Assembly (NCBI RefSeq): GCF_900095305.1
Contig: NZ_FMDO01000013.1
Location: forward strand, 1 to 64,000
Direction: 5' to 3'
Length of the DNA: 64,000 nt
DNA from: Proteiniborus sp. DW1
Lineage (GTDB): Bacteria; Bacillota; Clostridia; Tissierellales; Proteiniboraceae
Both the position numbers and the translations under genes were made by a program. This document shows positions 60,800 through 64,000 of this stretch, piece after piece; the first letter of the stretch is position 1, and every line of letters starts with the position of its first letter. Below the pieces are notes generated by a model. That model worked only from the letters and a program-made list of their open reading frames with translations, was not told the DNA's origin and made no database searches.

Positions 60800-60866
60800 A
60801 TAATCCTAACATTATAAAATTAATTATTTGTTGATACTTGCTGTAAATCAATAAGGGAGGTACAAA

Positions 60867-63800
60867 ATGGGAGACATTAAAATAGTAGAATATGACAAAG
60901 CATATGCGAAGTCATTAGCAGACATGTGGAATATGAGTGCTGACAGTTGGGGTAACTCTGGTAGCATATATACTGAAGAAAGTGTAATTGAAGAAAATGA
61001 AAACACAGGTAACTTAAACATATATATAGCATTAGATGGAGATGAGGTGGTTGGATATTGTAGTTTTTCAGAATACAGAGAGGATGAAGGAGCCTTATAC
61101 ATTCCTTTATTAAATGTTCGTCCAGATTACCACGGAAAAAAGGTGGGAAAGGCATTAGTACTTCAAGCTGTTAAGAGAACTATAGAGTTAGGATGGCCTA
61201 GGCTTGACTTATACACTTGGCCTGGCAATACAAAGGCAGTCCCTTTATATAAAAAATGTGGCTTTTTCTGGGAAAAAAGAGATGACTCCACCCATTTAAT
61301 GAATTTTATACCTACAGTATTGCAAACAGAAGCCGTACAAGAATTCTTTGAGGCGTTTGACTGGTATCAGGATTGTAAAAGAAATATTGATGTAAAACCA
61401 GATGGAAGTGAAGAAGATAATTTTTCAAACTATGAGTACATATGGGAGAAAGATGGAAAGCATCTAAGAATGGCCTTTGACAGGAAGGGAAGAGGTTTAC
61501 GTTTAATAGAGACTGATGATTATCTAATAAGTGCAGATATCCAAGAGCAAGAACTTGTATTCGGCAAGGAATACAATATTAGCTATAATATTGTAAATAA
61601 AACTGGAAATAAATTAGATATAGCTATTAATGGTAAGGATGATAAAAATATAAAGTTTTCCTTTGAAACGGTTTCGTCAGTAGAAGATAAGAAAACTGTA
61701 ACCGCTAGATTTTTTGTTGATGCAATTGAAGAGGAACAAAATCATTGGAGAACTCATCCTTGTGTAACAGCTGATATAACAATCAATGGGAAAAGTGCTG
61801 TATTTAAGGTAGGAATAAATCCTAAGTTTCCAGCAAAGATTTCTTTATCAGCACCTAATACACATAAGTTAAAAAATATGAACTCAGAATTCTATATCGA
61901 TATTGAAAACAGCTTTAAGGAAGAGGCAGTATTTCAGTTTGTCTTACCTGAATCAGATAATATAATAATTCAAAATAGGAGCTTTAATGTAACTTTAGCT
62001 GCACAAGAAAAAGCTTCTATAGCTGTGCCATATATTTTAAATAAACCATTTTCATATGAAGCTACCCTAAGTATTAAGGCAAGTCTTTCAAATAATTTTG
62101 TAGAATTTAAAAGAAAGATATCCTTACAATTTAGCGGCTATGATGGTAGATTCGGCGGAGAAACAGACGAGTATTGGTGTGTGTTTAATGGAAATTACTC
62201 GTTACAGTTAACTAAATTTAATAATGACTTAATATTAAAGAGAATACCTGAAACCAGACATGAAGTGGTAGTATTTTATCCAAAGATTGGCTTACCATTT
62301 TCTCTAGAATTCTCAAAAGAAAGACCTTACACAGTAGAGAACTACTGTGGAGAGGATTATATTGCTTTAAAAGCTTTTTATAAGTCAAGAGACTTTAAAC
62401 ATATTCAGATAGTATCTATATCTAAATTATATGCTAATGGTTTAGTTGAACACAGCTACGAGGTGCATAATACCAGTGATGTAGATGCTGATGCTGAAGT
62501 ATGGTTAAGTCAGAGCTACTATTATGGGCTTGCAGATGCTGTTATTCCATATGAAGATAAATACATAGAAATAGATGGAGAAGATAGTAGCGGTTTAGAG
62601 TTTTGGGATAGCAGTAAAATTACTGAGAACTGGATTTTCTCCAGTGAAAAAAGTGCAACTATCGGTCTATGCTGGCCAGAGAAGGATAAAATAAAATTTA
62701 ACGGCTGGTATTTGTCAATTGAAAAAAATCTAGGTAAGATTCCTGCACATGCAAATATATGCACAGAACCATGCTATATGGCAATAGATACTTTTAAAGA
62801 TTGGAAGGAATTAAGAAAATTTGCATTGAAGGATAATTGTCAAGACAGGAGTAGATTGAGTACGACTGATAAGCTTGAACTAAATATTAACAATGGAAAT
62901 CCATTTGTAGGTAATGGCTTTGATGTGAAGATAAAAGATTATAGAAAATCATATTTTGATGGAAAAATGAAACTAAGCTCGACTAAGGAATCCTTTAAAG
63001 AGCTTGAGAAAAAATTCAGCGTTACTGATCAAATTAATGAAACTGTATTTTCTGTTAATGGAGGTAATATCCCTAAGATTGATACACTTTCATTAGACAT
63101 TGATTTCGATGCAGTATTGCTACAAAAGAAATCTGCAGTATTTAAAATTAATGAAAATGTAATATTTAAGAAGAATAAAAATATGGAGAAGGGAATAGAG
63201 ACATTATCATTGGATAACGGAGAAATAACAATTAAAACCTCTCCACAGTTTTCAAATACTATACACTCTCTATTATATAAGTCTAAGGAATGGTTAGATA
63301 CTTCATTTCCTTCATCTAGACCTAAATCATGGTGGAATCCATGGTTTGGTGGGATAGCAACATTGCCAGATGAAATGACTAACAGGTCATTTAATGAAGA
63401 AGATAGAGAAGCAGATTTCGTACAGCTAAAAGATAGTGTGGGAAATACTTGGAGTGGAATAGTCATAAAAACAAATATTAAGAAAAATGAAAAACTCAAG
63501 GGACTTAAGATAGCGCAATACTATTTAATGCTTCCAGGAGTTCCAGTTTTGTGCCAAACTACTGAAATTGTTCAAGAGACAGGTTATTATTTTAGCTCTA
63601 TGCCTTTCATGACAGATATGTATTTTAAGCTAGATGATGAGTATAAAAACAACATGGTAACCATAGAGACTCTTTCAGGACAATTAACAACTTATAAGGC
63701 TGTAAAGGATTATGAAATGAAAACAAAAGGAACCCTGTTTTTCAGTAGTGTAAATAGAGAAGATAAATTGATGGTATATAATAATGGAGATATTCCTGCA

Positions 63801-63959
63801 GGCTGTTTTACTAATAGTGAAGTAATAGGAGCTTATATAATTAACAAGATGGATATTAAGAATAATGAGAGAATTTTTTTGCCACCAAGTTTCCTAATAT
63901 TCACTAAAGAAGTAATGAATCATGATTTGTTTAAGGTTTTAAAAAATATAAAGTTTTAG
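60867..63959 (+). CDS. GNAT acetyltransferase fused to a very large C-terminal region
   Basis: 1030-residue protein. Residues about 1-150 are a GNAT domain: YIALDGDEVVGYCSFSEY, LLNVRPDYHGKKVGKALVLQA (acetyl-CoA loop) and GNTKAVPLYKKCGFFWEKR. The remaining 880 residues are rich in beta-strands and aromatic residues with several immunoglobulin-like stretches (IVNKTGNKLDIAING, VHNTSDVDADAEVWLS) and a final region (WWNPWFGGIATLPDE) that recalls carbohydrate- or glycoside-processing folds, but I recognise no family there. There is no signal peptide. An amidohydrolase gene follows after 12 bases. GGGAGGT precedes the ATG. Confidence 0.75.
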   Translation: MGDIKIVEYDKAYAKSLADMWNMSADSWGNSGSIYTEESVIEENENTGNLNIYIALDGDEVVGYCSFSEYREDEGALYIPLLNVRPDYHGKKVGKALVLQAVKRTIELGWPRLDLYTWPGNTKAVPLYKKCGFFWEKRDDSTHLMNFIPTVLQTEAVQEFFEAFDWYQDCKRNIDVKPDGSEEDNFSNYEYIWEKDGKHLRMAFDRKGRGLRLIETDDYLISADIQEQELVFGKEYNISYNIVNKTGNKLDIAINGKDDKNIKFSFETVSSVEDKKTVTARFFVDAIEEEQNHWRTHPCVTADITINGKSAVFKVGINPKFPAKISLSAPNTHKLKNMNSEFYIDIENSFKEEAVFQFVLPESDNIIIQNRSFNVTLAAQEKASIAVPYILNKPFSYEATLSIKASLSNNFVEFKRKISLQFSGYDGRFGGETDEYWCVFNGNYSLQLTKFNNDLILKRIPETRHEVVVFYPKIGLPFSLEFSKERPYTVENYCGEDYIALKAFYKSRDFKHIQIVSISKLYANGLVEHSYEVHNTSDVDADAEVWLSQSYYYGLADAVIPYEDKYIEIDGEDSSGLEFWDSSKITENWIFSSEKSATIGLCWPEKDKIKFNGWYLSIEKNLGKIPAHANICTEPCYMAIDTFKDWKELRKFALKDNCQDRSRLSTTDKLELNINNGNPFVGNGFDVKIKDYRKSYFDGKMKLSSTKESFKELEKKFSVTDQINETVFSVNGGNIPKIDTLSLDIDFDAVLLQKKSAVFKINENVIFKKNKNMEKGIETLSLDNGEITIKTSPQFSNTIHSLLYKSKEWLDTSFPSSRPKSWWNPWFGGIATLPDEMTNRSFNEEDREADFVQLKDSVGNTWSGIVIKTNIKKNEKLKGLKIAQYYLMLPGVPVLCQTTEIVQETGYYFSSMPFMTDMYFKLDDEYKNNMVTIETLSGQLTTYKAVKDYEMKTKGTLFFSSVNREDKLMVYNNGDIPAGCFTNSEVIGAYIINKMDIKNNERIFLPPSFLIFTKEVMNHDLFKVLKNIKF

Positions 63960-63971
63960 GAGAATAGTCAT

Positions 63972-64000
63972 ATGAAAATAATAGATGCTCATTTACATTT
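63972..64000 (+). CDS. Start of amidohydrolase-like protein (runs off the window)
   Basis: Only the first nine codons are present: MKIIDAHLH. The IDAHLH pattern is the metal-binding start of amidohydrolase or TIM-barrel metal-dependent hydrolases. TTAGGAG overlaps the previous stop and fits the ATG at 63972. It lies in the same transcript as the GNAT fusion. Confidence 0.6.

Overview
This window is chromosomal DNA of an AT-rich, Gram-positive anaerobe, most likely a member of the Clostridia (a Tissierellales- or Clostridiales-like lineage). The signs are strong purine-rich ribosome binding sites, TTG and GTG starts, many lipoproteins with lipobox signal peptides, an S-layer (SLH) protein, an [FeFe]-hydrogenase and T-rich hairpin terminators. 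No rRNA, tRNA, CRISPR array or intact transposase was seen, so the species cannot be fixed from this sequence.

Layout. 1-5.1 kb: hflK-hflC, then a ykkC-family riboswitch with its own terminator, then a three-gene ABC-2 exporter. 5.3-13 kb: three copies of the undecaprenyl-pyrophosphate phosphatase gene uppP (one intact, one with a nonsense codon, one 3' fragment). The first gap between copies holds an exported M28 peptidase and a small secreted protein; the second holds a BlaI/BlaR1-like regulator pair and a secreted protein sharing a C-terminal module with the BlaR1-like protein. 13.2-17.9 kb: a giant SLH/leucine-rich-repeat surface protein. 18.1-22.5 kb: a rhodanese lipoprotein and a tightly overlapping operon of two TVP38/VTT membrane proteins, two 'rSAM/selenodomain-associated' glycosyltransferases and a kinase-like protein. 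22.8-27.7 kb: a nucleoside hydrolase facing a YnjB/C/D-like ABC importer. 27.9-42.7 kb: mostly housekeeping or lone genes (a DUF3160 lipoprotein, a flavin-reductase-fold protein, a repeat coiled-coil protein, NUDIX, YgiQ, TypA, a hydrogenase with an unusual leader, an ECF S component, a Ca/Na exchanger, leucyl aminopeptidase, GNAT). 43-48.2 kb: a second rhodanese/VTT locus with an HdrB-like Fe-S protein and a triple-rhodanese (YnjE-like) lipoprotein. 48.4-53.4 kb: a complete arsenic operon arsR-arsD-arsA-acr3-arsC-arsM. 54-64 kb: split chromate transporter plus gamma-glutamyltransferase, two lipoproteins, a class IV aminotransferase, an 820-bp leader-like region with three tiny ORFs and three tandem terminators, a 1030-residue GNAT fusion protein, and the start of an amidohydrolase.

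The strongest system-level observation is that nearly all the protein families of the E. coli ydjXYZ-ynjABCDE locus, whose function is unknown, occur here within about 30 kb: TVP38 proteins, a small-molecule ABC importer of the YnjB type, an Fe-S protein and a triple-rhodanese exported protein. They are split over two loci and accompanied by two further exported rhodaneses. This suggests an envelope system for a sulfur, selenium or similar thiol-linked compound. Other items worth attention are the uppP duplications with captured genes and a shared sensor/effector module, the three-terminator leader of the hydrogenase, and the leader and tiny ORFs before the GNAT fusion.
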